Below are positions 28,507-36,635 of a stretch of DNA of 61,076 nucleotides, in pieces. The position numbers and the translations under genes are program-made. The notes under the pieces are model-generated. The model searched no databases, was not told where the DNA came from, and was given only the letters and a program-made list of their open reading frames with translations. Source of the stretch: an uncultured Christensenellaceae bacterium (GTDB lineage: Bacteria; Bacillota; Clostridia; Christensenellales; Christensenellaceae); assembly GCA_934555865.1 (NCBI GenBank), contig CAKTFI010000004.1, positions 1 to 61,076 on the forward strand, read 5' to 3'. Within the stretch, counting starts at the first letter, position 1; each line of letters starts with the position of its first letter.

Positions 28507-29151
28507 TTATTCCCGTTTGCCTTCCTCCGCCTGCCGCGCCCGCGCGAGCGCCTGTTCCTCGCGCCGGTCGAGGTAGCGCTTCAACAGGATGTACGCCGCG
28601 ACGGCCAGCACCGCGCCCAGCAGCATGAACACCTTGTACTTGTTGTAATAGACCATGACGATCTGCCAATTCGCCGAGAGCAGGTACCCCAGCCCCACAA
28701 GGATAGCATTCCACACGCCGATGCCCGCCGCGGACGCCGCGCTAAACAGCGCGATATTCTGCTGCGCCAGCCCGGCGACGAAGGAGATATAGGTCCGGCA
28801 GAGCGGCACGACCCGGCACAGCCCGACGGACAGCGTGGAATACTTTTCGAATTTTTCCTTGGCGATCAGGATGCCGCCGCCAAATTTGGGGAAGCGCGCC
28901 TCGATCTTGCGCAGCAGCGGCACGCCACCGTAGCGCCCGATGGCATAGCAGATGTACGAACCGACGAGCCCCGCCAAAATGCTCAGTAGGTACACCGCGA
29001 GGAAGTTGAACTTACCCTGCGCCGCGACCGCGCCCGAGAGAGGCAGCACCAGCTCGCTCGGCACGGGAAAACAGGCATATTCCAGCGCGATCACGAGAAA
29101 AATCGCGATCAGGCCATAGTTTTCGATGACATTTGTGATATATTCCGTCAT
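28507..29151 (-). CDS. DedA-family membrane protein
   Basis: This 214-residue membrane protein has about five hydrophobic segments and the DedA hallmarks FPVPSELVLPLSGAVA near residue 30 and the later conserved GLCRVVPLCRTYISFVAG with its F/G-x3-R-x3-P pattern. DedA proteins are involved in lipid (undecaprenyl-phosphate or phosphatidylethanolamine) flipping and membrane homeostasis. ATG 29151 follows GGGGTGAG. A longer frame lacks support. The C-terminal tail is highly charged. Confidence 0.9.
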   Translation of the reverse strand: MTEYITNVIENYGLIAIFLVIALEYACFPVPSELVLPLSGAVAAQGKFNFLAVYLLSILAGLVGSYICYAIGRYGGVPLLRKIEARFPKFGGGILIAKEKFEKYSTLSVGLCRVVPLCRTYISFVAGLAQQNIALFSAASAAGIGVWNAILVGLGYLLSANWQIVMVYYNKYKVFMLLGAVLAVAAYILLKRYLDRREEQALARARQAEEGKRE

Positions 29152-29256
29152 AGCGTTTCTCACCCCATTCCGCAGACATGCGGTTTTTGCAACTTTTCCA
29201 TTGTAGCACGGCCGGGCCACGCCCGCAAGGCGGGGCGCGCGTTGTTTACACTTCGC

Positions 29257-29835
29257 TTACAAAGGCGCGTCTGGGAACTGCTCCGGGTGCATCGCCCGGT
29301 AATGCCGCCGGTCCATCGCATAGTAGCGGGCGTAACAGAAGCGGTCGTCCATGTGATAGAGCATCTCCTCGCGCTCGAACACAAAGGAAAAGCCGCATTT
29401 TTCGATGACGCGGCGCGAATTGTCGTTGAAGTCATAGTGCCCGCACCACACGACATCCACGCCCAGCTCGAACAGCGCGTGGTATAACAGCGCGTTCACC
29501 GCCTCGGGGATATAGCCGTTGCCCCAATAGGCGGGGTTCAGGACATAGCCGATCTCGCGCTCCTCCCGGCCGCGGCGGGGGCGGCGGGGGCTGCGCCGGT
29601 GCAGGCCGATGCTCCCGATCGGGCGGTTTTCGCTCTTCAGCACGACGGCGCGCGTGTCGCAGTTTTTGTCATGGAGAAATCCGCGGATGGTGATGCGCGT
29701 GTCCGCAAGGCTCTTATGCGGCGTCCACCCCGCGTTGGGGCCGACGCGCGGGTCGCGGGCGTATTCAAACATGTCCTCCGCGTCCTCCTCCCGCCAGGGG
29801 CGGAGCAGCAGGCGCGGCGTTTGCAGAATCTTCAT
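29257..29835 (-). CDS. RimJ/RimL-type GNAT acetyltransferase
   Basis: This 192-residue protein begins MKILQTPRLLLRPWREEDAE, the standard opening of the RimJ/RimL subgroup. The acetyl-CoA motif EIGYVLNPAYWGNGY is central, and NDNSRRVIEKCGF follows near residue 150. Members acetylate protein N-termini or small amines. Its start codon overlaps the stop of the glycosylase gene (ATGA at 29832-29835), so expression is coupled. Confidence 0.9.
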   Translation of the reverse strand: MKILQTPRLLLRPWREEDAEDMFEYARDPRVGPNAGWTPHKSLADTRITIRGFLHDKNCDTRAVVLKSENRPIGSIGLHRRSPRRPRRGREEREIGYVLNPAYWGNGYIPEAVNALLYHALFELGVDVVWCGHYDFNDNSRRVIEKCGFSFVFEREEMLYHMDDRFCYARYYAMDRRHYRAMHPEQFPDAPL

Positions 29836-30341
29836 GCTTCCTCCAAAACGGCGCGGATCGGGGCATACGCGCGGATGAGTTCCTCCAGCGAAACGCGGCA
29901 ATTGGCCGCGCTCGGCGAGGGAAGGCAGACGGCTGGCCGCCCGGTCGCGGGCAGGCACAGGCGTTCGTAGAGCGCAAAGGCGCGCTTCCCCGTCGTGAAC
30001 ACGGCGCGGATGTCCGCCCCGGCCAAGATGGCCGAAAAGTCGTTGGGTTCCCCGGCGCGGATGCTCGCGTCGGACGCCCCCGCGATCTCGCACCGGCGCA
30101 GCACATCAAAGAGGGCGACGCCGTGCCGCAAGGCAAATTCGCGCCGCACCGCCGGGTCTGCCGCCGGGTCCGCTTCGCCGAGCACCGCCGCCAAGACGCG
30201 CCAAAAGCGGTTTTGCGGGTGGGCATAGTAAAAGCCCTGCGCGCGCGAGGCGGGCGAGGGCATCGTGCCCAGGATGAGCACGCGGCTATGCGCGTCCCAC
30301 ACGGGCGGCAGGGTGTGCGTGACGACCGCGCGCCCGGTCAT
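29832..30341 (-). CDS. DNA-deoxyinosine / uracil-DNA glycosylase family protein
   Basis: This 169-residue enzyme has the small uracil-DNA-glycosylase fold of the hypoxanthine/deoxyinosine glycosylase group. The motif LILGTMPSPASR with GFYYAHPQNRFWRVL is near residues 22-50, and LPSPSAAN is near 140. Members excise deaminated bases, hypoxanthine or uracil, from DNA. The gene overlaps both neighbours by 4 bases (ATGA), forming a tight ybaK-glycosylase-acetyltransferase cassette. Confidence 0.85.
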   Translation of the reverse strand: MTGRAVVTHTLPPVWDAHSRVLILGTMPSPASRAQGFYYAHPQNRFWRVLAAVLGEADPAADPAVRREFALRHGVALFDVLRRCEIAGASDASIRAGEPNDFSAILAGADIRAVFTTGKRAFALYERLCLPATGRPAVCLPSPSAANCRVSLEELIRAYAPIRAVLEEA

Positions 30342-30817
30342 AGCGTGAGCGCGGCGTAGGCCCCGCCGCAGGCGGAGAGCAGGTCGTCCGGCGCGAGCTC
30401 CATTTGCAGCCCGATGCGCCCGCCGCTCACGAGGATGCGCGCCCGCCCCCGGGCGGATTCGTCGAGGAAGGCGGGAAACGGCTTTTTCATGCCCACCGCC
30501 GTGCAGCCGCCGCGCACATAGCCGGTGAGGCCGAACAGCTCCGCCACATGCACCATCGCGACGGACTTGACGCCCGCGGCCTTGGCCGCCTTTTTGAGGT
30601 CGAGCTCTGCCCCGACGGGGAGGATGAACACAAAGTGCCCGCCGCCGCCCGCCGTGACCAGCGTCTTATACACCTCCTCCGGCGGCCGCCCCACGAGGCG
30701 CGCGACCTCCTCCCCCGGCAGCGCCGTGTCGCCATGCGGGTATTCGAGCACGGCATAGGCGATCTTTTTCGCATCCAGGATGCGCATTGCATTGGTTTTT
30801 TGCAGCTTTTTCGCCAT
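30338..30817 (-). CDS. ybaK: Cys-tRNA(Pro) deacylase YbaK
   Basis: This 159-residue trans-editing protein of the YbaK/EbsC family removes cysteine from mischarged tRNA(Pro). The fold signature includes VYKTLVTAGGGGHFVFILP and the key lysine region, followed by GYVRGGCTAVGMKKPFPAFLDESA. Length and motif order match the family. The gene starts the ATGA-overlapping cassette. Confidence 0.93.
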   Translation of the reverse strand: MAKKLQKTNAMRILDAKKIAYAVLEYPHGDTALPGEEVARLVGRPPEEVYKTLVTAGGGGHFVFILPVGAELDLKKAAKAAGVKSVAMVHVAELFGLTGYVRGGCTAVGMKKPFPAFLDESARGRARILVSGGRIGLQMELAPDDLLSACGGAYAALTL

Positions 30818-31134
30818 GAGCTTTTCCGCCTTTCCGCCCGAGCCGCCTTTTTGGTGCGCGCAGGCCGCCTGATGCCGCGCCTGCCCCCGGGTCGTTTGCT
30901 CCCCCTATCATACACCCTTTTGCCCGCGAGGGAAAGATGCCTGCGCAGGCTAAGCGCAGCGCAGGCCGAAAAGAAACCGCCTACCATGCGGATGCAAAGG
31001 ACGCGGAACAACCGCCGCCGAGGCGGAAAAGCGGCGCCTCCGCCCGGCAGGCAATGTCTCCAAGTGGCGCCGGGATCATAAGGAGGCGTATGCAATTCCC
31101 CGGCACGGCAGGCAATGCCCGCCGCAAACATTCC
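30818..31134. other. Intergenic gap between ybaK and the upstream kinase gene
   Basis: No gene is recognised in these 317 bases. On the minus strand TATGAT near 30913-30908 could be a -10 for ybaK, but the -35 is poor. No clear terminator follows the kinase gene. Confidence 0.4.
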
Positions 31135-32064
31135 TCACCCGAACAGGGCCCGCCGAAGCGTCCGGGCAAGCGCCGCCTCGTCCGCCGCCGCCTCGTCCGG
31201 CGAAAGGCCGCGCCGCGCGCAGAAGTCGCGGACGAGGTTGCCCGCGAAGTCGTGCAGCGACAGGCCGTCCAGGAGCGCCTCCACCGCCTCCGCGGCGTCC
31301 CAGCCCTCGAACAGCCCCGCCGCGGCGTCGGGGTCTGCCGCCAGTCCCTCCAGCACGAGCGAGGGCAGCTCCACACACGCCGGGGCAAGCACCGCGTCGC
31401 CGAAGTCCAGCAGCGCGAATTCCCCTGCGGGCAGGCGCAGCACATTCTCGCCCGTGAGGTCGGCATGCACGAGCACGCGCCGCTCCCGCCGCGCCCAGAC
31501 GGTTTTCGCCCGGGCAAGAAGCTCCCGCGCGAGCGCAGGCGGCACCATGTCCCACCGCGGGTTATCTTGGCTGCGCGTGAAGAGGTCGACCGCGCAGGCC
31601 GGACAGGCGTTTGGCGGCGCGCCGTGCAGGCGGCGGGCGATCTTTGCGAGTTCCCGCCCGACCGACCGCCTTTCCGCCGCAGAGCCCGCCCGCAGCACCT
31701 CGCCCAGCGCCGCGCCGGACAGGAACCCCGTCACAAGGTAGGAAAAGATATACCTGTCCGCCAGCACCCCCGCAGCCACGACGCCCGCCGTGCGCACGCC
31801 CACCCGAGCGGCCGCGCGCATCGCCTGCACCTCGCTCTCACAACCCAGCTCCTGCCCCACGCCCGTCTCGGCCGGGGCATAGAGCTTGACGACCAGCTCC
31901 CCCACGCGAAACACGGCGTTGGTGCCCGGCGCGAGGGGTTGCAGCTCCCCCAGCGGGAGGCCGTGCCGCCGGAAGATCTCCCGCACGAGCGGCGCAAAGG
32001 CTGCCCGGTCGGCAAAGACGCGGCTCCAGTCCGCCCAATTTTGCAAGGTCTCACAAAACAACAT
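31135..32064 (-). CDS. Aminoglycoside-phosphotransferase-fold kinase, substrate unknown
   Basis: This 309-residue protein has the APH/choline-kinase fold. K60 (VVKLY) is the likely ATP-binding lysine. HADLTGEN at 200-207 is the catalytic loop with D202 and N207, and LLDFGD supplies the metal aspartate D220. Relatives phosphorylate aminoglycosides, choline, homoserine, or sugars, so resistance should not be assumed. AAGGGGGAG precedes ATG 32064. It follows the methyltransferase and APH(3')-like genes in the same orientation. Confidence 0.8.
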   Translation of the reverse strand: MLFCETLQNWADWSRVFADRAAFAPLVREIFRRHGLPLGELQPLAPGTNAVFRVGELVVKLYAPAETGVGQELGCESEVQAMRAAARVGVRTAGVVAAGVLADRYIFSYLVTGFLSGAALGEVLRAGSAAERRSVGRELAKIARRLHGAPPNACPACAVDLFTRSQDNPRWDMVPPALARELLARAKTVWARRERRVLVHADLTGENVLRLPAGEFALLDFGDAVLAPACVELPSLVLEGLAADPDAAAGLFEGWDAAEAVEALLDGLSLHDFAGNLVRDFCARRGLSPDEAAADEAALARTLRRALFG

Positions 32065-32073
32065 TTCTCCCCC

Positions 32074-32241
32074 TTAATAGGTATACAGCACGCGCACCTG
32101 CCCGGTCGCGAGGTCCTTTTCCAGCAGCGCGGCCGCCTGCCGCCGGTATACGCGGTACGCGACGCCCCATTGGGGCACCCGCGTGCCGTACTGCGCGCGG
32201 AAACAGACGCGGTCGCGCCCCTTACTTCCCCGCCTTGGCAT
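32074..32241 (-). CDS. Possible 55-residue small protein between the kinase and methyltransferase genes
   Basis: The frame starts inside the last codons of the methyltransferase gene, overlapping it by 20 bases, and stops 9 bases before the kinase start, just ahead of that gene's ribosome binding site. The product is basic and aromatic (about VPQWGVAYRVYRRQAAALLE centrally). No ribosome binding site is visible, so this is a weak call. It may be translated by coupling, or be the remnant of a longer gene. Confidence 0.3.
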   Translation of the reverse strand: MPRRGSKGRDRVCFRAQYGTRVPQWGVAYRVYRRQAAALLEKDLATGQVRVLYTY

Positions 32242-32845
32242 ATTTGCGCGCCAGCTTTTTGGAAAGCTGCGGCGCGGGCTTCTGCTTCCTGGGCGGCCGG
32301 TCAGCGCGCTTTTCCGCCACGAACACGAAATACCCGCCCGCCTCCGTCACGCGCACGCCGCCGAAGGTTGCCCGCAGGCGGTTTTCGTACCAATCGCGCC
32401 GCTTGGTGACCATGTACAGCCGCCCGCCCACGCGGAGCGCCGCAAAGCTCTGCCGGATGAACTTCTTGGGCACGGAAAAATCCGCGTGATAGGGCGGGTT
32501 CGAGAGGATGATGTCAAAGCGCTGCCCGGGGAAGGCGTCCAGCCCGTCGCTTTGCCGGATGCACACGCCGCCCACGCCGTTGGCCTCTGCATTTTGCCGC
32601 GCGCATGCGACCGCCGCCGTGTCCACATCGCCAAGGCACACGCCCGCCTCACCCACGCGGAGCGCCGCATAGATGCCCACCACGCCATTCCCGCACCCGA
32701 GGTCGAGCACCGCCGCCCCGGGGAACCATTCCACGGCACGAAGCATCTGCCGCGTGCCCTCGTCCAATCCGTCCGGCGAAAAGAGCGTGTCCGCCGCGCA
32801 CAGGTGCAGGCGCACACCCTCCAATTCTACCGTATATTCCTTCAT
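32222..32845 (-). CDS. RsmC-type class I SAM-dependent methyltransferase
   Basis: This 207-residue protein consists of one MTS domain. LDLGCGNGVVGI (about 49-60) binds SAM, and LSNPPYHADF is the NPPY motif of N-methyltransferases acting on guanine, adenine or glutamine. The RsmC group methylates guanine in 16S rRNA, but this short form lacks the RsmC N-terminal duplicated domain. The C-terminal 20 residues are very basic, which fits RNA binding. GGAAGGAGGACGC precedes ATG 32845. A long frame continuing upstream is a shadow of the next gene. Confidence 0.85.
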   Translation of the reverse strand: MKEYTVELEGVRLHLCAADTLFSPDGLDEGTRQMLRAVEWFPGAAVLDLGCGNGVVGIYAALRVGEAGVCLGDVDTAAVACARQNAEANGVGGVCIRQSDGLDAFPGQRFDIILSNPPYHADFSVPKKFIRQSFAALRVGGRLYMVTKRRDWYENRLRATFGGVRVTEAGGYFVFVAEKRADRPPRKQKPAPQLSKKLARKYAKAGK

Positions 32846-32978
32846 TGCGTCCTCCTTCCGCACCCGGCGGGAGCATACTTGTGCCGCCCGCCGCGCCGTT
32901 CCCATCCTCCGGGGAAGGCTTCCCCGCGTTCCACGCGAAAGCAGCCGCCCGCCGCGCTGCGCAGATGCTCCGCCCGCC

Positions 32979-33770
32979 TTAGAACAGCTCGTCCAGCAGG
33001 CGGTAATATTCGATCCGTTCCCAGTCGGGCTCCCGCCCGAGCGCGCCGAAGAAGGCGTCGATTGGCGCGGATTCGCCCCGGAGCGTTTCGAAATTGTACC
33101 GCAGCGACCGCACGCACAGCGAAATATCCTGCCACGGGCTGGCCACGCCCGCCCGCCCGAGGTCGAGGAACCCCGCGACCTGCCCGTCCGCCAAAAACAC
33201 ATTGGGCAGGCAGTAATCGCCGTGCGAGAGCACCGCTTCCTCCTCCGCCGGTTGGCGCGCGGCAAGCTCTGCCACGATGGCCGCCGCCGAGGCGAAGTGC
33301 CGGTGGTCGGGGTCGAGATCGTCCATGTCCACCAACCCCCTGCGCGCCCGTGCCATGCCTGCCGCGAGCTTCTTAGGGAGGCGCTGGTCCGATGGGCAAT
33401 CCCGGATGGGGACTTCCCAAAGCATCCGAAGCCCTTTTGCCAGGGCCCTTGCCGTCCCCACGGGGTCGCGGAGCGCTTCCGGCGCGCAGGCCATGTACCC
33501 GGGCAGGGCGGAGAGCAGCAGGTATTGCACGCCCGCCGCCTCCTCTGCCGCAAGGACGCGCGGCACCGGGACTTTGCCGGAAAGCCACAAAAGCATGTCC
33601 CGCTCGGCGCGGCTTTGCGCCGAGGCCGTTTCTGCCTTCAAAAAGAGCGTCTCCCCCCCGCGGGTATAGCGGCACACTGCCGCCCGCGACCGGCCGACTG
33701 TGTCCGGCACGGCCTCCCAGCCCGAGAGCGACCGGCGGATGCCGGGCGGCAGAGCGTTTTCCGGCCTCAT
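32979..33770 (-). CDS. APH(3')-type aminoglycoside O-phosphotransferase homologue
   Basis: At 263 residues this matches APH(3')-IIIa (264) in length and layout. K45 in LFLK is the ATP lysine. HGD at 183-185 holds the catalytic aspartate D185, N190 follows, and FLDLGRAG carries D203. The segment CVRSLRYN and the C-terminus PDWERIEYYRLLDELF closely resemble the end of APH(3')-III. Homologues phosphorylate the 3'-hydroxyl of kanamycin/neomycin-type drugs. The gene has the high G+C content of its neighbours and no mobile element nearby, so it is not obviously a recent acquisition. It overlaps the HD gene by ATGA. Confidence 0.83.
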   Translation of the reverse strand: MRPENALPPGIRRSLSGWEAVPDTVGRSRAAVCRYTRGGETLFLKAETASAQSRAERDMLLWLSGKVPVPRVLAAEEAAGVQYLLLSALPGYMACAPEALRDPVGTARALAKGLRMLWEVPIRDCPSDQRLPKKLAAGMARARRGLVDMDDLDPDHRHFASAAAIVAELAARQPAEEEAVLSHGDYCLPNVFLADGQVAGFLDLGRAGVASPWQDISLCVRSLRYNFETLRGESAPIDAFFGALGREPDWERIEYYRLLDELF

Positions 33771-34336
33771 GCCTGCATCCCGAGCCCTAGCGCGTCCGCT
33801 GCGTCGCGCATGCCCAAGATCACACCCTCCATGAGCTCGTCGAGCGAAATGCCCATGCGCTCTACCCCGCGGCGGATGACATCGCGATTGCACCCCGCGG
33901 CGAAGTGCTTGTCCTTGAACTTCTTTTTGACGGACTTGACCTCCATGTCCATCACGCTGTGCGAGGGCCGCAGGATGGCCGCCGCCGTCACCAGGCCGGT
34001 GAGCTCATCCACCGCGAACAGCGTGCGCTCCATGTCGTTTTCCGGCGCGATGTCGCAGCAGATCTCATACCCGTGGCTCTGCACCGCGTGGATGATCCCC
34101 TCGTCCACGCCCTCCTTTTGCAGAATTTCCCGTGCGCGGAGGCAGTGCTCCTCCGGATAGAGCTCATAGTCCACATCGTGCAGCAGCCCCACGACGCCCC
34201 AAAGCTCCTCGTCCGCCCCCGCCTTGCGAGCGAAATAGCGCATGGCCGCCTCGACCGCCATGCCGTGCTTTAACTGACTGTCTGTCGTCACATATTTCGT
34301 GAGGATGCCCCACGCCTGTTCTCTTGTTGGGATCAT
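33767..34336 (-). CDS. HD-domain hydrolase-like protein
   Basis: This 189-residue protein has an HD metal-binding domain: H24 region (LKHGMAVEAAMRYFA), LLHDVDYELYP with the HD pair near 52-53, and a following histidine in VQSHGYE. It belongs to the small stand-alone HDIG-type proteins annotated as hydrolases, of unknown substrate. It overlaps the APH(3')-like gene by 4 bases and lies 21 bases after the GDPD gene. Confidence 0.85.
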   Translation of the reverse strand: MIPTREQAWGILTKYVTTDSQLKHGMAVEAAMRYFARKAGADEELWGVVGLLHDVDYELYPEEHCLRAREILQKEGVDEGIIHAVQSHGYEICCDIAPENDMERTLFAVDELTGLVTAAAILRPSHSVMDMEVKSVKKKFKDKHFAAGCNRDVIRRGVERMGISLDELMEGVILGMRDAADALGLGMQA

Positions 34337-34357
34337 TTCGTTTCCTCCCTTATATTC

Positions 34358-35098
34358 TTAATAGAGGCAGTCCGCCGCCTCCAGCACCCGCCGCGTGCGC
34401 GCCGGGTCGTTGGTGATGACGCCGTCCACGCCCATCCGGCCGAGCGCCGCGACCGTTTTTTCGTCGTCCACTGTCCACGGGCAGACCTCCAGCCCCGCCT
34501 TGTGGATAAGGTCGACGATATGCGGCTCGAACAGCGTCGCATAGTGCGGGTGCAGCGCCTGCGCCCGCAGCGTCGCGGCATACGCCCAGGGCTCGTACAG
34601 CCCCGCCTCATACAAAATGGCCGTTTCGGCAAACGGCGCAAAGAACCGAAGCCGCCGCAGCGCGTAGTGGTCGAAGGAGGAATAGCGCACCGCCTCCTCC
34701 ATCCCCGCTGCCCGCACGGCATCCACGACCTTGCCCTCCAGCCCGTCCGCGTGCGCGCGGCTGTCCTGTTTGAGTTCGATATTCACGCGCAGCCCCGCCT
34801 CCCGCGCGAAGTCGAGCACCTCGCGAAGCCGCGGGATGCGGTAGAACACGCCGTCCTGCCGCCCCGCGGCAAAGTTGTGCGCGCAAAGCTCCGCATAGGA
34901 AAGCGCGCCGACGCGCCCCGTGCCGTCCGAGGTGCGGTCGATCGTATCGTCGTGACAGACGACAAGCTCTCCGTCGCGGCTCTGCTGCACATCCAGCTCG
35001 ATGCCGAACGCGCCCTGCTCTGCCGCAAGGGCAAAGGCCGCCATCGTGTTTTCCGGGGCATAGTTCGACGCGCCCCGGTGCGCCCAGACCTTAGCCAT
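34358..35098 (-). CDS. Glycerophosphodiester phosphodiesterase
   Basis: This 246-residue TIM-barrel enzyme begins VWAHRGASNYAPENTMAAF, the family motif with catalytic histidine. Metal ligands follow in ELDVQQSRDGELVVCHDDTIDRTSDG. Members split glycerophosphodiesters into glycerol-3-phosphate and an alcohol. No signal peptide is present, so it is the cytosolic UgpQ type. It lies 9 bases after the HAD gene in the same transcript. Confidence 0.93.
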   Translation of the reverse strand: MAKVWAHRGASNYAPENTMAAFALAAEQGAFGIELDVQQSRDGELVVCHDDTIDRTSDGTGRVGALSYAELCAHNFAAGRQDGVFYRIPRLREVLDFAREAGLRVNIELKQDSRAHADGLEGKVVDAVRAAGMEEAVRYSSFDHYALRRLRFFAPFAETAILYEAGLYEPWAYAATLRAQALHPHYATLFEPHIVDLIHKAGLEVCPWTVDDEKTVAALGRMGVDGVITNDPARTRRVLEAADCLY

Positions 35099-35107
35099 GG
35101 CCGCGCC

Positions 35108-35764
35108 TCAGTCCGCCGGGCGGCCGGCAAGCAAAATTTTCGTAAGTTCCGCCGTGTCCGCCGCGATCGCCTCGGCCCCCGCCGCCTCGAGCTCGCCCGG
35201 GTCGGCATAGCCATACCCCGCGCCCACGGCGAACAGCCCGGCTTCGCGGGCGCTCTGCATGTCGTACCGCCGGTCGCCCACCATCGCCGTCTCCGCCGGG
35301 TCTGCGCCGATCTCCTGCATCGCCCGGGCGACGACCGCGCTCTTCGCGCCGTTGGTGCCGTCCATCTCGCTGCCCGAAATATAGGCGAAATACCCATCCA
35401 AAGCGAAGTGTTCCAAGATGCGCGTGGCATAGAACGCCGGCTTGGAGGTCGCGACAGCAAGCGTGCACCCCGCGTCCGCGAGCGTCCGAAGCATCTCCGC
35501 CACGCCGGGATAGACGCGGTTTTCGAGGTAACCCACCTTCCCAAACCGCTCCTGATAGAACCGCAGGCCGCGCAGCGCGTCCTCCTCGCTTAGGCCATAG
35601 CGCTCCGCAAAGGACTGCCGGATGGGCGGCCCGACCACCCAGTTCATGTCCGAGAGCGGCGGCGGCGTGATGCCGAGCTTTGTAAGCGCGTACTGCGCGC
35701 TTTTGAAAATGCCTTCCTTGGAATCGGTGAGCGTCCCGTCCAGATCAAACAAAATGTACTGCAT
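35108..35764 (-). CDS. HAD phosphatase, Gph/PpaX type
   Basis: This 218-residue protein carries HAD motif I FDLDGTLTDS at 6-15, a helical cap domain, the motif II region VATSKP, and motif III/IV with MVGDRRYDM. The closest families are phosphoglycolate phosphatase and pyrophosphatase PpaX. The substrate is not determined by sequence. It is part of the tightly spaced leftward operon from the nitroreductase gene. Confidence 0.88.
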   Translation of the reverse strand: MQYILFDLDGTLTDSKEGIFKSAQYALTKLGITPPPLSDMNWVVGPPIRQSFAERYGLSEEDALRGLRFYQERFGKVGYLENRVYPGVAEMLRTLADAGCTLAVATSKPAFYATRILEHFALDGYFAYISGSEMDGTNGAKSAVVARAMQEIGADPAETAMVGDRRYDMQSAREAGLFAVGAGYGYADPGELEAAGAEAIAADTAELTKILLAGRPAD

Positions 35765-35779
35765 ATCTGCACCATCCGA

Positions 35780-36277
35780 TCAGAACTGTTCGTAATGCAC
35801 CTTGGCCGGGTCGAACCGGTCCTTGGCGACATTTTCCACTTCGCTATATCCGAGCGCGATGGTCGCAAACGGCACGATGTGCGCGGGCAGTTGGAAGAAG
35901 TCCGCGACATGCCGCATGCAGTCCTCCTTCGGATAGGTGCCAATCCACACGCCGCCCAGCCCCTCGGCCACGATTTGCAAAAGGATGTTTTCCGTGCAGG
36001 CGGCGCAGTCCTGCACCCACCAATCTCCCTCTGCCACCTGCATATTGCCGCAGACAACGATGATTGCCCCGGCCTCCGCCGCCATCTTGCTATAGGGGCT
36101 CATGGTCTGTACCATCTGCTTGGCTTCGGGCGAGGTCGCGATCAAAATTTCCCACGGGAAGCGCGCCATGGCCGAGGGCGCGAGCTGCCCCGCGCGGGCG
36201 ATGCGTTCCAGCTTTTCGTGCTCGACGGGCTTGTTCAGGAATTTGCGGATTGATCTTCTGTGAAAAATGGGGTTCAT
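35780..36277 (-). CDS. Nitroreductase-family flavoprotein
   Basis: This 165-residue protein begins with NPIFHRRSIRKF, the FMN-binding start of the family. SAMARFPWEILIA and the late region LGGVWIGTYP, typical of small nitroreductases, follow. These FMN enzymes reduce nitro compounds, quinones or flavins with NAD(P)H. It heads the leftward operon and has AAAGGAG before ATG 36277. Confidence 0.9.
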   Translation of the reverse strand: MNPIFHRRSIRKFLNKPVEHEKLERIARAGQLAPSAMARFPWEILIATSPEAKQMVQTMSPYSKMAAEAGAIIVVCGNMQVAEGDWWVQDCAACTENILLQIVAEGLGGVWIGTYPKEDCMRHVADFFQLPAHIVPFATIALGYSEVENVAKDRFDPAKVHYEQF

Positions 36278-36635
36278 GTTGTCTCCTTTCGATGCTCCAA
36301 AAATGTTCTTTCCTATAATGGTATTCTATCATATCCCGGGCGCAAAAGTACAATGCCTCTGCGGGCGGGAATGCGGCGGAGATGCCGACCGGCCGGGGAA
36401 ATTTCCCGGTGGCCGGAACAGAAATGCCCCGCGCGCAGGCCGAAGCAGTGCCGGAGCTGTCGCGCATGCTCGGAGCCGCACCTCGGGCAGCTCCAGACAA
36501 GCCGCTCATGCAGCAGGAGGGAATGCAAATCGGGCAGAAACATTTTCCCCGGCCATGGGCTGCAACGGGTTTTTCGCGGAGGAGGGAACCATGCGCAGGC
36601 CGGGCGCGGCCGGAACAGAAATGCCAGCCGGCCCG
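36278..36635. repeat. Intergenic region with an 18-bp direct repeat and a palindrome
   Basis: GGCCGGAACAGAAATGCC occurs identically at 36411-36428 and 36608-36625. The palindrome GGGAAATTTCCC lies at 36396-36407. The region otherwise lacks coding signals. The nitroreductase promoter is at its left end. Confidence 0.7.
36323..36353 (-). promoter_or_regulatory. Promoter of the nitroreductase-led operon
   Basis: The minus strand reads TTGTAC (36353-36348), 19 bases, TAGAAT (36328-36323). The spacing is long; TATGAT 14 bases from the same -35 is an alternative. Confidence 0.45.

Noticed and set aside
30937..33376. Long rightward frames opposite the APH and methyltransferase genes
   Set aside because: The minus-strand genes have catalytic motifs and ribosome binding sites; the plus frames do not.
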